Shown: positions 37,516 to 62,215 of the stretch, piece after piece
Layout of the letters: each line of letters opens with the position of its first letter
Numbering within the stretch: the stretch's first letter is position 1
Source of the DNA: Limanda limanda
Lineage: Eukaryota > Chordata > Actinopteri > Pleuronectiformes > Pleuronectidae
Assembly: GCF_963576545.1 (NCBI RefSeq)
Contig: NC_083645.1
Location: 6,878,447 to 6,942,446 of the forward strand
Reading direction: 5' to 3'
Length of the DNA: 64,000 nt
The notes under the pieces: generated by a model
What the model was told of the DNA's origin: nothing
The model's database searches: none
What the model saw: only the letters and a program-made list of their open reading frames with translations
Made by a program: the position numbers and the translations under genes

Positions 37516-38689
37516 GTGTTTGTCACAACCTTTAACATTCTGAGGCACCACATTAGACCTTGTATATCACGGTCTAATTTCTTTGTCTGTCAGTAATTTT
37601 AAATTTCATCCACATCCTAACTGAAACCTTTTCCTTCTGCCTTAAAAAATTGCCTGCAGTCTTGGTTTTGATAAGCCAGTCTGGCAAAAGTAGGGTAGAG
37701 GTTTTACTTTTGTCAAGTATCTTAATCACTTGAGATGATCTTGGTTTATACAACAGAAGTAACAACTTGACGGCCTCTTAAGTGGACGACTTGAGAGGAC
37801 GATTGACTCATTTTTTTTGTCTGGGCATTTTACTGTACCTGATATCTACCCATCACAACTTGACTTAAAATCACTGTGAACATACAAATAGGTGGAAAAG
37901 GTGAGAACACATGTTAGTGTATGTCGGTGAGCTCAGAGAAGCTACAGTAAGACCTGGAGAAGGAGGGTTCCTGAAAACGTCCAATTTAGAGGCTGTCATG
38001 CAGTATGGCATATATTGATTTAGAGGCTGTAAGATCCTCTTACCCTTGAGGAGGAGAAATGCTCTCTTGCAGAGAAGTGCCATCATGTCAAGGCTTCTCT
38101 TTATCATCGAATTGTGATGTAAACACTCCTCTCCATGTTTCCGCTGTGGTGGAGTAGCTAAATTCAGCTTTCCCTTGTGTGCAAATGCAGAAAACATCCT
38201 GTCTTCACCGTGTGTAACTAAGAAAGCCAAGAGGTTCTCTCTATCACCCAGTCTCCTTATCTCCACCATACTTCCTATTCTGTAATAAACGTCTTTTGTC
38301 TAAGATGATGATCTTTTAACATCAGTACCACTGCCTCCAGTTTTAGAAAGGATAGGAAAAATGACAGAAGACTGTGGCCCCTGTATAGATGTGCTACCCA
38401 GCCTGAGCCAGGATGTCCTGTGTGAGTGTTTGGTGTCTGTATTGAGTCCAGAGCTGTGGCTGTGTTGAGCCTGCAGGATAAATGCATGTTTCAATGCTGC
38501 TGAGGAAATCAAGTGTTTTAAGTTACTGCCTACATCAGAGTTGGCCCTTATCACCAAAAGCTTTCGACTCTTGTTTTCTTACCATGTTGACATCTTCTGT
38601 TTGTATCACTCCTCTGACTTGCCTTGAGATAGCTGTATTCTGGGTTTTGATTTTCACTTTTGCATCCATCGCGTGTTATAAACATTATC

Positions 38690-38885
38690 AAGACACCCGC
38701 TCGCCCCTTGAATTTTCCGGGTATCCTCTTGTTGTATTCTCACATGAGTGTTACTCAGATATTTTACTACTAAAGTTCTGGAGATGTCTGGAGCATCTGA
38801 CTAGGACATTTGTGTTCTCACAGACAGCCCTTCTGGAAATGTTTAGGAAAATGTCTGACGTTCAATGCATGTCTGAAAAATGCTC
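38690..38885. mobile_element. MITE fragment of the CTTTCAGACATG family, intergenic copy
   Basis: The right end gacgttcaatgcatgtctga matches the inverted end of the copy at 49684-49963. Internal gaattttccgggtatcct and tctcacatgagtg also resemble the family. The left end is not clear. It lies between rab33a and fmr1. Confidence 0.45.
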
Positions 38886-40366
38886 GGGATTATTCTAGCT
38901 ATGGATGATTCAGGCTACATGAACCACTGTAGAAAGCCATATTCACTATTCACTATACATAGAGACAGAATATGGGTCGCTCCCAGCTGGGTTGTGTGTT
39001 GAAGAACACACTGTACCCATCTTAAGTTTGGAGCTATGAGGCCTTTTTGCAATAAAGCATCAAACCACAGTCCTGGCTGTGATGCTCCCCATATATTACC
39101 CTAATTTAACACTCTAGCCTTCTTTTGAGCTATGCCAACAATAAATGTGGAAGCCATATGTAGTAAATTCAGATCAGTGAGCATTTAAGTTGAGTTTTTA
39201 CTCCAAGGTGGCAGTCTGATGACATAATTATTCCAACACATTCAGAAAGGCAAGAACTGTGTAAATCAAGGGGAATCCAGAGAGCTAACATCTGAAGTGT
39301 CTCTGGTTTTGTTCATCTTCATTCAAAAAAAGTTTTTAACTGTTTTTGTTTCGTTATTTTGAAAAGATTTAAGTGGTAACGAGTGGATCACATGACATTA
39401 CTGTCAAATACCAGGAAGATCTGAGTTTATTCTCATTCTAGGGGCAAATCTGTACCTTGAAAACTTTACTTTGACACATGCAACCCGGAGCCATGGTTTC
39501 AACAAAGGCTGGGGAAAAGTATACACACAAAAACTAGGACAACAATCATTCATCCGTCTTATAAACTGTTCATTCTGTTCAGGTTTGTATGTGGCTGGAT
39601 CATATCACAATACATGAGAGCAGGGGTACAGCCGACAACAGACATCTGTGGCACTTACATGTGAGCGTAATCCGGCTAATTCAGTCGCCAGACGATTCTA
39701 TCACTGTAATGAGGAGAAAAACGTGTTGTGGAAAAAAGAAGAATGTGCCTGTATTTCCTAAACATGTCTGAATGACACATTTGACTTTGTTTCAAATGAA
39801 AAAATATAGAATTGAATTATTTTTTGTTTTACAGCTTTTCACTTGAACATGGTTCAACCCGTTGTACTAACTTTATAATAGTTTAGAAGTGTAATTGATT
39901 GTACAATAAATAAATGAAATCTCCATTTGTTACTCATGCAATTATTAACTTTATAAATCTCATGAATTTCTAACTCAATTTCCTTTTTCAAACATTTCCA
40001 ATCACTACAAATGTGTATTTTATACATGTCTAAAAGTTAAGAATACAAATATATATTGTCTGTCTGCTTGTTTACTCTGTACATGCGTTGTATTTGGGAA
40101 AATGTTTTATTTGTTTTAAGTGTTTCTTTTGAATAACCATTTCAAACTCTTAAAGCAATATATTTACATTTTGAAATTAGGCATGTTTATCCTAATGTTG
40201 TCATATGAAAATTAGGTTACAAAGCAAAAGGTATTTGAGGTTTTGAGCTAGCCTCGGGGAATTCCTCTTTTTTTATATTAACCTCCAATCCCATTGAGGT
40301 AATTAGGACTTGTCAGTGTTTTTTTAACATATTAAATCAATTTAAAATAACATTAAATTACATTAC

Positions 40367-40436
40367 AATTTTAGTTTCAACATTTCATTTATAATGTTGA
40401 AACTAAAATTTCAGCAGCTGCTGCTGCTGCTGCTGA
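40367..40436. other. Perfect 18-bp hairpin followed by a (CTG)n run
   Basis: aattttagtttcaacatt (40367-40384) pairs exactly with 40393-40410 across an eight-base loop, then cagcagctgctgctgctgctgctg follows. The next 110 bases are Ser/Pro/Ala-coding in one frame (Ala6, then a serine-rich stretch) but end at a stop, with no start codon or similarity I recognise. Confidence 0.75.
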
Positions 40437-42062
40437 TGCACCTCCACCTACATCCTCCACCTCAACTTCTCCCCCATCATCTTCCAGCTCTCCTTCCTCC
40501 AGTTCTCCATCCTCTGGCCTTTACCAATTTGGCCTGGGGGTGCACTCAAAGGCCACATTCATAAGTTTTCAATTGTAGGTTCACTCTGCCACAGATACAC
40601 TTGGCGTCCACACTACTCAGGAGTTTTAGACCAGCTTGAACTGAGAAGGTGGAAGTGTGCTGAATAATATTTGTTTGAAAACTCCCGGACTGCCTTTTAG
40701 TCTGGACAGGCAGAAACAAAGATGTTTGGAAGCTATGATGTAGATTCTCGCAACTACTTTAGTAGTACCCAACATGGATAATTAATTACTAGCCTTGAGG
40801 ACCCTGTTGACAGTCGGTGTGCAGTGCAATACTTTGCACCATTGCTGCTTCGCGGTTGTAACCTGGCTCTTTTCGCAGCAAACAACCAAATGTAGTGGAG
40901 AGAGGTCAGAGGTCATTTCAGACCTGCCCTTCAACATAAAAGCTGCCTTCACAGAGATTATGAGGAATCATACACTGAGGTTCTACTATTTTAAAACCCA
41001 GTAATCTCAAATGTGAGTTATCTGTAACAGATTTTCACAGCCTTCTTTGTCGTTGTTGCAATCTGATAAATCTGCTGAAAAGCACCATGTGACTCAAAGC
41101 CTCATTTAAACTTTTGAGATGATGTGCCCCCAGAGCATTAACATGATGACGTTTTCAGCAAAATGTCTGTTTTGGCCATCCACTAATAACTCCTTTTTTC
41201 TGTTAGAGCCTGTTTCCCCTCTCACACACAGGAACTCCAGGTTGTCTGTTTTTCCCGTTTCTCTTTCTCTCCCTTTCTCTGCCTTGTATCTCATTTCACC
41301 CTTCATGTGTCACCATGTTTCTGTTGCCCTCTAATTCTATTTCTGTCCTGATCTCGCTGTTGTTGATCCCTTTATGTCCTCCTATGCCTGTTTCATATCT
41401 CACTGTCAGGGCTTCTGCGTTTACCTGACCGCTTGTACTTTCCGTATTTTTTCTCCTTCTTTGCCTCCTCATGTAATTTTGTCAACATCAGTCTTCTTTC
41501 TCCATCTTTCTTTCGCTCTCCAATCATGTGGCTTGTGGCTCTTCCCAGTCTCTGCCTAAAAATGTAATTCTCAAGTAGCTCATGTTTCCTTTAATGGATG
41601 GAGCAGATGAGTGCTGCTGAGAATGTTGTAAATGATCATAGAGATCAATCAGAACATGTTATATTTATGGAATACTCCTCTTGATACTGACTCCACAGGT
41701 GACAGAATATTTACATTTCTAAACGACTGTCTTACTATTGTTAAAAAAAAACAACTAAAAAAACAGAGTATTTTATTTTTTATTTCACCATTGAACAATG
41801 ACACAAACACTCACAGCTTTAATCTTCAAAGGAAAGGCACATTTTTGGCTTTATTGCTGCAATATTTCATAACGAGCTGAATAACAGAGCTTTTATTTTG
41901 AAAGGTTGGGACCTTGGGGCTGATCATCAACCAGTAACCCTATCATTAACAGACATTGTGTAAATGATCATACCAAGGGAACACAAAAATAAATACATTA
42001 ACCCAAAAGGTAAGTTAAATCTAAGCAGACCACGTGTGGATAATAATGTAATCTCTGCTGCA

Positions 42063-42241
42063 CCATTATAAAATCAATTATTATAATAATAACACTACTA
42101 CTACTAAAAATAATGATAATAATAATTGAATAATAATTGAATGATCAAAACCACAACGATAATAATAATAATAACAAAGAACGTTATAATAATAGTAACA
42201 ATAAAAAAAACAGTAATAAAAATAATCCTAACAATAATACT
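42063..42241 (+). repeat. AT-rich (AAT/ATAATA)n block upstream of fmr1 promoter
   Basis: Imperfect ATA/AAT trinucleotide repeats with runs of aataataata, about 240 bases before the CpG-rich fmr1 region. Confidence 0.85.
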
Positions 42242-42479
42242 CTGTTTGTGTGTTGTTAATATAAAGACATTGCTCAGATGCTCAGACGACCGGAGACATT
42301 CTGGCGTGTCACCTGTGGAGAGCAGTAACAGCGTGGATGAGCGTGTCCTCAGCAGAGCAAGAAAGTGGAGACGTCACATGGAGAGATGCGACCAGCAGAG
42401 GCTGCTTCACCACTCACCACACATTAACATAACTACCTACCACAAGCTAACCAGGCTAGCTACAGGGGTCGCTTTGCCT

Positions 42480-42796
42480 TATTAAACACTCGGGAGTGCA
42501 AGTGTGCCGGAAATAAAAGCCGGATTCACAGACGGCTCCGAACTAGACTCGCATCCCGGCCACAGACAGGGATCCTGCCCCCGTCCTGCTCTCCGCTGGC
42601 AGGGTCTTCTGTCTCGCTAGCGACGCCAACGATAGCAAACTGCCTTGGCTAGCGTCAGGCTAGCCAGCTAGCTAGCTAGCTACTAACGTCGCTAACGCTG
42701 GTTAGCTAGCTAGCTACTAAATTCGAATACGGTGGTTAGCTAGCTAGCTAGTGACGTCGCTAGCGGTGGTTAGCTAGCTAGCTAGTAACTTGCGTC
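42480..42796 (+). promoter_or_regulatory. fmr1: fmr1 CpG-rich promoter / 5' UTR region
   Basis: CpG dinucleotides become frequent from about 42480 after an AT-rich block, continuing to exon 1. There is no TATA box. CRE-like TGACGTCG lies at 42752-42759, and another CRE half site (GACGTCAC) at 42370-42377. No CGG trinucleotide array like that of human FMR1 is present; instead a 34-bp tandem repeat occupies the last 130 bases before the ATG. The transcription start cannot be placed from sequence alone. Confidence 0.5.

Positions 42797-42800
<4 letters not shown>
42665..42800 (+). repeat. Four-copy 34-bp minisatellite ending on the fmr1 start codon
   Basis: Units at 42665-42698, 42699-42732, 42733-42766 and 42767-42800, each exactly 34 bases. 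Units 2-4 share the opening TGGTTAGCTAGCTAGCTA and differ in the second half; unit 1 is a diverged copy. The last four bases of unit 4 are ATGG, that is, the start codon and its +4 base. The GCTA core is self-complementary and could fold in RNA. Confidence 0.9.
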
Positions 42801-56054
<13,254 letters not shown>

Positions 56055-57670
56055 ATACACCACTGGAGAACCTTCTGATTTAGATATACACACACACGTT
56101 CGGATACAGATACACACACACACACATTCAGAAACACACACAGGCAACTGGTCATATACCATTGTAGAATCTCAATCTCTCTCTCGCTTTTTCTTTCTTT
56201 TTCGTCATACACGTGAATACACATATTTCATCAGCATGGAAGTTTATTAGTCAAGTCGTAGACCAGAGGTTGTCTGGAATCTGCTGGTCTGGTCTGTGAG
56301 TGTACTGCTCTGGACTCTTCTTGACTGGTTTGTTATCTTGCACTCTTCTATGGAGTGACAAGTAAAATAATCAGTACCTTTTTGGACAAAAGGAAAAGAA
56401 GAACAGGGATTTGACTAAAGATCATCTCTTACTGAGGCATTATCCCTGAACATTCCTCCCTCCCCCGTCAACAACAAATATCTGTTTAGCTTTTTTGTCA
56501 CTTCCCTGTTTGAAAATGCTCACTTAAGAGACGAAAGAAATTAGGTGAAACTGAAAAAAACAGGGAATCATTACTACGTCCGAAAGTGGAATTAACGTGT
56601 GTTCCTGCCCTTTACATCTCAGATTTATTTTAGTTTCCTACAGGTGGAGATATAATCTGTGGTGGTTTAAAACTCCAAAATCCAACCTTTGGCAGTCACG
56701 AGTTTATAAGTCTTACAGTCTTTCAGGTATGATTCCAGAAAGACTTAATTATCAACTGTAAAATATATGATCTTTTTGAGAAGGAAGGGGCAGACGTGTT
56801 TTGGTGTCTCTCCAATAACTTATATATATACATGGGGAAATCATGGCTCAGCACTTAAGATTCACTCGGTGAATGATTTACCAGTCTCATCATTTAAATT
56901 GTCTGTGTTTTGTTTGCTTCGGTCTGCATACTGTAAAAATTCTTTCATTCCTTCCGCCTGTCGGACCAAGCATGAATTCAGAGAAGTAGAAGACATAGCG
57001 ATGGAGAAACATAAATCTGAGGCACTTTGATGCAAATAAACTGTTAAAAAGTCTTAAGTGAAGAAAAAGGGAGACAGGAGCGTCACCAGCAGGTAACAAT
57101 ATAAGATGAACTGCTGTCCATTATAAAGATTATAATAAAGATACTGCACTTAGGGATTATGCACCCAACATACAACAGCTAGAATCACAGATAAAACTAG
57201 TACATTCACAGTTTTATACGGTTATAGAATAATCCCTGACTCATGATGAAAGCATTCAGCACAATCACCACTTAAAGGGCCCACGCGGTTGTGACACTCC
57301 CATCCGCCTTCATGGATCTCTGCCGTCAACTAGAATCCACACCGATCACAACCTTTCTAACACCGACAAAGGGATATTTCTGATTAGGCTGCAAGATGAA
57401 CTTAACTTTGGTTCTTTTTTACTAACAAAGCAGTCGAGGATGGAAGCCTTTAAATTAGTGCATCGACTTTTGCTTTCAGACAAACTGGATTAAGGCAGCA
57501 GCATTGTCAGTGTAGACCTCCTGTCGCCTGATCACATGAGCTTTTCTTTAATTTATGAAGACCTTTGTATTTAACTTTTGTTTTGCAGTTAGTGTTTCAA
57601 GTATTAGTGTAGAGGAAACAATTCTTGTGAGTAATGCCTTGATATAATAAAAACTTGGTTTAAGTTTAAT
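56055..57670 (+). other. fmr1: fmr1 3' UTR with candidate poly(A) signals
   Basis: Non-coding sequence after the stop at 56052-56054. It begins with an imperfect CA array (56085-56145) and contains AATAAA at 57035-57040 and at 57646-57651, the latter the better candidate for a full-length UTR of about 1.6 kb. No reading frame of interest is seen. Confidence 0.5.
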
Positions 57671-58909
57671 TCTCTTTGGTTTTCAAACTCATTGTGGGCC
57701 CACCTGTTTTAGTTGAATATTTTCTATGTTAATCTGGTTTAATTTAGTGCTTCTGTTCTGCCTGGAGTCTACTAAAAACATTTAAGGTCTGTTTTCTACT
57801 TGCTGCTTATTAATAATGCTGTGGTGAATGTTACCTTACGTTAGAGGCACATTTTAGTCAAACCACTCAGATTAAATGTAAAAAGAAGGTCAATCATGCA
57901 ATTCTTGTCATAAGTCTGGTTAAATCCTCTGTGTTCATCACTGTCACTCTTATGCCATTACTCTGAGTCATAACCAGTCTTTAAAAAAAAACATCTTTGT
58001 GCCTTCAATTTATGCTCCTCAATTTCTGTGAATTTGGCCCATTCTTAAAAGCACCGGGTTACCCTGAATAGATCAAATCCTTTAATACGGTTGTTTAATG
58101 TGTTTAAACCCGGTGTAACACCGCTGCCGTTTTTCTTTCATTTCTCGGACCTTGGGTACAAGTTGCTTTCTCTTTCATTCCATAAATCTGTATGAATTTC
58201 TTAGAATTCTTTTCAATAGACCAAATGGTCGAAGAGAATCTCGGCAGATTCAGGGCTTCTAGTCCTGTACAATCTCCAGTCTTGTAGTTATACTCTAGAA
58301 CTATCTGCGTTGTGATGGTGACTCAGTGACATAGACAGATAGAAGAGAACAACCATCAAAGAGCAGAAAGTGACTTTCCTAAGCAGTGAAGGTTTTTTAG
58401 CATCAGAGGAACATCTGAACAAAAACTGACCTGTGTAGACTTAAAGCTCTCATGCTGAAAAGTTGCTGTTTTGTAGAGTCACTGACTGAAGGATCCTACT
58501 GAACTTCACCATCATGAAAATAATTTGGCACGAAGGCCTTTACTGATCATTTACACTCTCAGTTGACCTAAATTGTGCCCTACGTTCAAACTGACTCCAG
58601 TAACTGATGAGCTAATATAGAAAGTATCAATGAATGAAAATGAGTCATGGTGACATTTGTTGGGATTCATTTTTATTTCTTTTGAAAACCTGTTGAAATG
58701 TGAGAAAGTTGCTGTAAAAAAACGAAAATTCTAAGCAAAAAAAAGTTTCTAAAGGTTTCTCTGCGTATTCGTAGGTTTGTCAACATTAGATCACAATGTT
58801 CTACATAGAATCACTCCAATGAATTCAGCCTATGCCAGTATGCTGGACCTGATTTTAAGTTTGAATGTTGTGGAAAGAACCAAACTTTACTTTTCCTCCA
58901 AAGGAATGG

Positions 58910-59245
58910 TGTGACATTTTGGAAAGAAACATCCTCACCTTATTGCTGAGAGTTGATGGAACCAGCAGGTGATTAGCTTGGATTAGCTAAAGGCTGAAAA
59001 TGGGGAAATACCCGACCTGCCTATGTGCAGAGCGAACAACATCCAGCCAGCACCCTTAAAACCCTCCAACTAACATGCTACAGTAAACCTCATTATCTTG
59101 AGTTTGTACAAAACATAAATCTGTGGTTTTATAACAAATTATTTCTTGGCCTGGCACTGTGGCTATTGGCTGTAGCCCCCCCCCCCCCCCCCGCTTCCAG
59201 TCTCTATGATAAGCTAAGCTAACTAACTGCCAATGTGATAATGCG
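58910..59245 (+). repeat. Dispersed teleost repeat containing AAGCTAAGCTAAC and a C17 run
   Basis: Starts cattttggaaagaaacatcc and includes attgctgagagttgatggaacc, ggattagct, cttccagtctctatgataagctaagctaac. These are phrases of an abundant fish repeat usually found in introns and flanks. The CCCCC...C run (59176-59192, 17 C) replaces the usual short C/G stretch. A second copy lies at 61327-61665. Confidence 0.55.
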
Positions 59246-61326
59246 ACACAATATATAAGTCATGTTTATCCTTCCTCTTTTCAAAAGGACAGTTTCCTCA
59301 TTAATAAGCATAGTGCAAAATTTTACCTGCAAAACCGAAATAAAAGTTACTTGTAATAAAGATAAAGTATAAGAAGTATTAAAAAAAAAAGCCTGTTATC
59401 TTCATGCTTCAAAGCTGTGAATGCTCAGAGAAACTTTACCATATTCTGTGTGACATGTGCCTTTAAATTGTGGCTAGTATCACAACCTAGACTTGTAAAT
59501 CAGGGATGAGGAGGAGACATTGACCAGATGGATAAAGATGGATAATTCTAAAGTGATTCATTATTCATTAATTGATTCACTCTGGGTTGTCATTGGGAAA
59601 GCTGAGCATTTCTGACCCTCTAAAACCCAAAGGGCGGCTGTTAATTGTACAGGTGACTTTGGCGTCACCATCTTTTACCACCTGGTCGGTTTTAAACACT
59701 GAGCGTGTTGTATCTTTGTACAGTCGACAAACATAAGCCTGTAGCTTATGACCTGGTTCAATTAATCTGTGAAATGGATTCAGTTGCTTTTGTAGACGGC
59801 TGCAGTTCAGAACCTTAGCTGCTGTTTGAAAGTCAAACACAGCCTCCTAATAGACTTCCTCCTTTTAACATTTAATCTTGAGATGCTAAATAGTTTGACC
59901 CAGTGTATCTTTATTCCCTCTATTCTTCCCGATAGTAACTTCAGTAATGAAAGGAACTGAAAAGATTTCAGAGGTTGAGCCAGGTCTTCTCTTTAGCAGA
60001 GATCAGTGAACCTTCCTAGTCTTGCGATGCATGCACATCTTTTATTATGGATTTTGGACATTCAATGACTTTTTAATCAGTGTTATTTTGTCTCATGTCT
60101 CTATGACCTAAGACTGGTTGGAGTTTTGAAGTATCCGATGATGAGGAACATCTTCTGACAACCACCAGCTTAGAGTCAGGGAGAAATGGGAAACTTATAC
60201 CTTTTCAAAAAAGTCTCCAGACAGGGTGGAAACGAGTAACGAATCACGAAACAGGTTTTTTGTTGAAATTTCATTTTCCTTTTTCTAAAGTATTACCGGT
60301 GTCAGTTTCTCCATCACTAATCTGTTCAGACGTTTGCTTTCACTTGGTGTTCACACTGCTGTTTAACAGGTGAGCGTCCTCTGCAGTGCATCAGCAAACC
60401 GCTCACGTGAAAGTCACCTCTATATTGCCAATAGAGCATCAACAGTATGAAGTTGCTTTGTATTGTTAAAAAAACATAAGACAGAAGAAGGGAGGCTGGT
60501 ATACTGTATATAATGATGTCATTATTTGTCTGAGAAAAGATTTGTACAATTGTTTCAAATGTGCACTTATCCTGATATCTTCTTTTTTGCTGTTTAATAT
60601 CAGTTCAATGCTAGATCTCTTGATAATAAACATAATGATGTGTGGAACAAATAGCAGGGTTGAGTCAAACGCAGTTAATAATGAAATGATGCGTAGTGCT
60701 ACAGAGCTTGAAACATAACGCTGGTGAAAAGATGGTGGTGTCATTGAGAAAAATCCACTCTAAAACCAAAAAAACTAACCGAGTCATGAATGAAAATCCC
60801 ACATAGGTACTTCACTTATAATTACATAATTAATGCTTTTCCATTTTAAGGCTAATGATCCGTTAAATTGTGAAGTGATGGTAATAATTTGCATTCTTTG
60901 ATAATTAAAACTGGAAGTGAAACTCCATTGAATGTATTTTTATTCATTTAATCATTTATTTTTGATTGATAAATAACAGTAGTTTCACCTTTTATACAGA
61001 AGTACAGTTATACTGGAGCAGCAACTCTAGATCATCTTTCAAACCCTCAGGCTGGGAACCTGGTAAACAGGAATTAAAAAAAAAACTACACCCAGTTTAC
61101 TCAGTTTTTTTTTGGTCTTTCAACCACATCCCATGATCCTCCTCGGTAGATCAAGTTTGTCGTATACAAGCGCCTGAAGTTACACGACTTGTGAGGACTG
61201 TGAGATGCGGTTGAAAGCGATAGCAAGAGGACTTTGTGTCATGTTTTTGGATAGACCGTGAAGTTAAACTAAACCCCCCCCAATTATAGGGTTAGAAGAT
61301 ACATTTACATTTTTGGAAACAGCACA

Positions 61327-61665
61327 TGACAGAGTTGATATGTTTGCGAACAGCTAGAGCCAGGAGATTGTTACCATAGAGACAGGGAAATAGCCCGCCT
61401 CTGTCCAAAGTTGAAAAACATCACTTCCAGCACCTCTGAAGCTAATTCAAATGTTGTAAGTCGTGTTAATTTCAAACACCAACAGCAAAGTAAATCGTTC
61501 CATCACGCAAGCACTGGTAAAACCTCAGCCGGTCATTTTTGCATTCCTGCTTGTGTGCTGACTTTCCGGCTGAGATCCAGCCTTTTAGATCTGAACTTTG
61601 AACAAGGCTAGGCTAGCTGTTTCCCCCTGATTCCAGTCTCTATGCTAAGTTAAGCTAACCATCTC
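61327..61665 (+). repeat. Second copy of the AAGCTAAGCTAAC repeat
   Basis: Shares with the copy at 58910 the order: tgacagagttgata, agctagagccaggag, cccgcctctgtccaaag, cttccagcacctctgaagct, and a tail gattccagtctctatgctaagttaagctaacc. Same orientation. It is non-coding. Confidence 0.55.
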
Positions 61666-62197
61666 TCCTCAGTATGCACAGACATGAGTAGAATACTATG
61701 TATCTTCCAAAAGGGGACTATTCTATAAGCCCTGTAATGGAAGTGTGACTTTGCCTCATACAGTGACCAAAGTTACCTATGTCGACAACGTTTTATGGTG
61801 GATTTTCCTTGTACATTGGTCCCTGATTGTCAGCCATCATATATTGAGACCCAAATCATTTTGATCCTTCCTTCTCTTTTTAGTCACCATGGCGATGACT
61901 GAAACCATGAACAAGTATTCAGTTTGTAATTTCGTGCCGAGGCTAACGGCAGCCTGGCTTCATGGAGTTCAACTATGGTGAACTATGAACTGCAAAATTC
62001 TATGAAGCCAAAACTTAACAAACAAGCAAAACATGTTCTTTATATTTCTGACCATTATCTTGCAAACATTGTGGTTTGCAATACAATGTATTAGTTTTTG
62101 ACAAACGCACTACATATTTCTTATAAATATGAAATATCACAAGACTTTTTGCTCAATCTTTGTGTCATGTCCTGTGAAATTCACCGTCCAGCCCACA

Positions 62198-62215
62198 ACA
62201 GCAGGTGGCGCTGTG
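62198..62215 (+). promoter_or_regulatory. CTCF-like motif
   Basis: acagcaggtggcgctgtg matches the core of the vertebrate CTCF consensus (CAG.AGGTGGCGCT). It sits in repeat-like sequence downstream of fmr1; binding is inference. Confidence 0.35.

Larger units (their letters stand above)
37520..42060. other. Intergenic between rab33a and fmr1
   Basis: Contains a MITE fragment (38690-38885), an 18-bp hairpin with CTG run (40367-40436), and a pyrimidine-rich stretch (41190-41540). No gene is recognised on either strand. Confidence 0.6.

Noticed and set aside
59577..59840. Minus-strand 87-codon frame downstream of fmr1
   Set aside because: No domain, splice signals or similarity recognised; its length is expected by chance in 64 kb.
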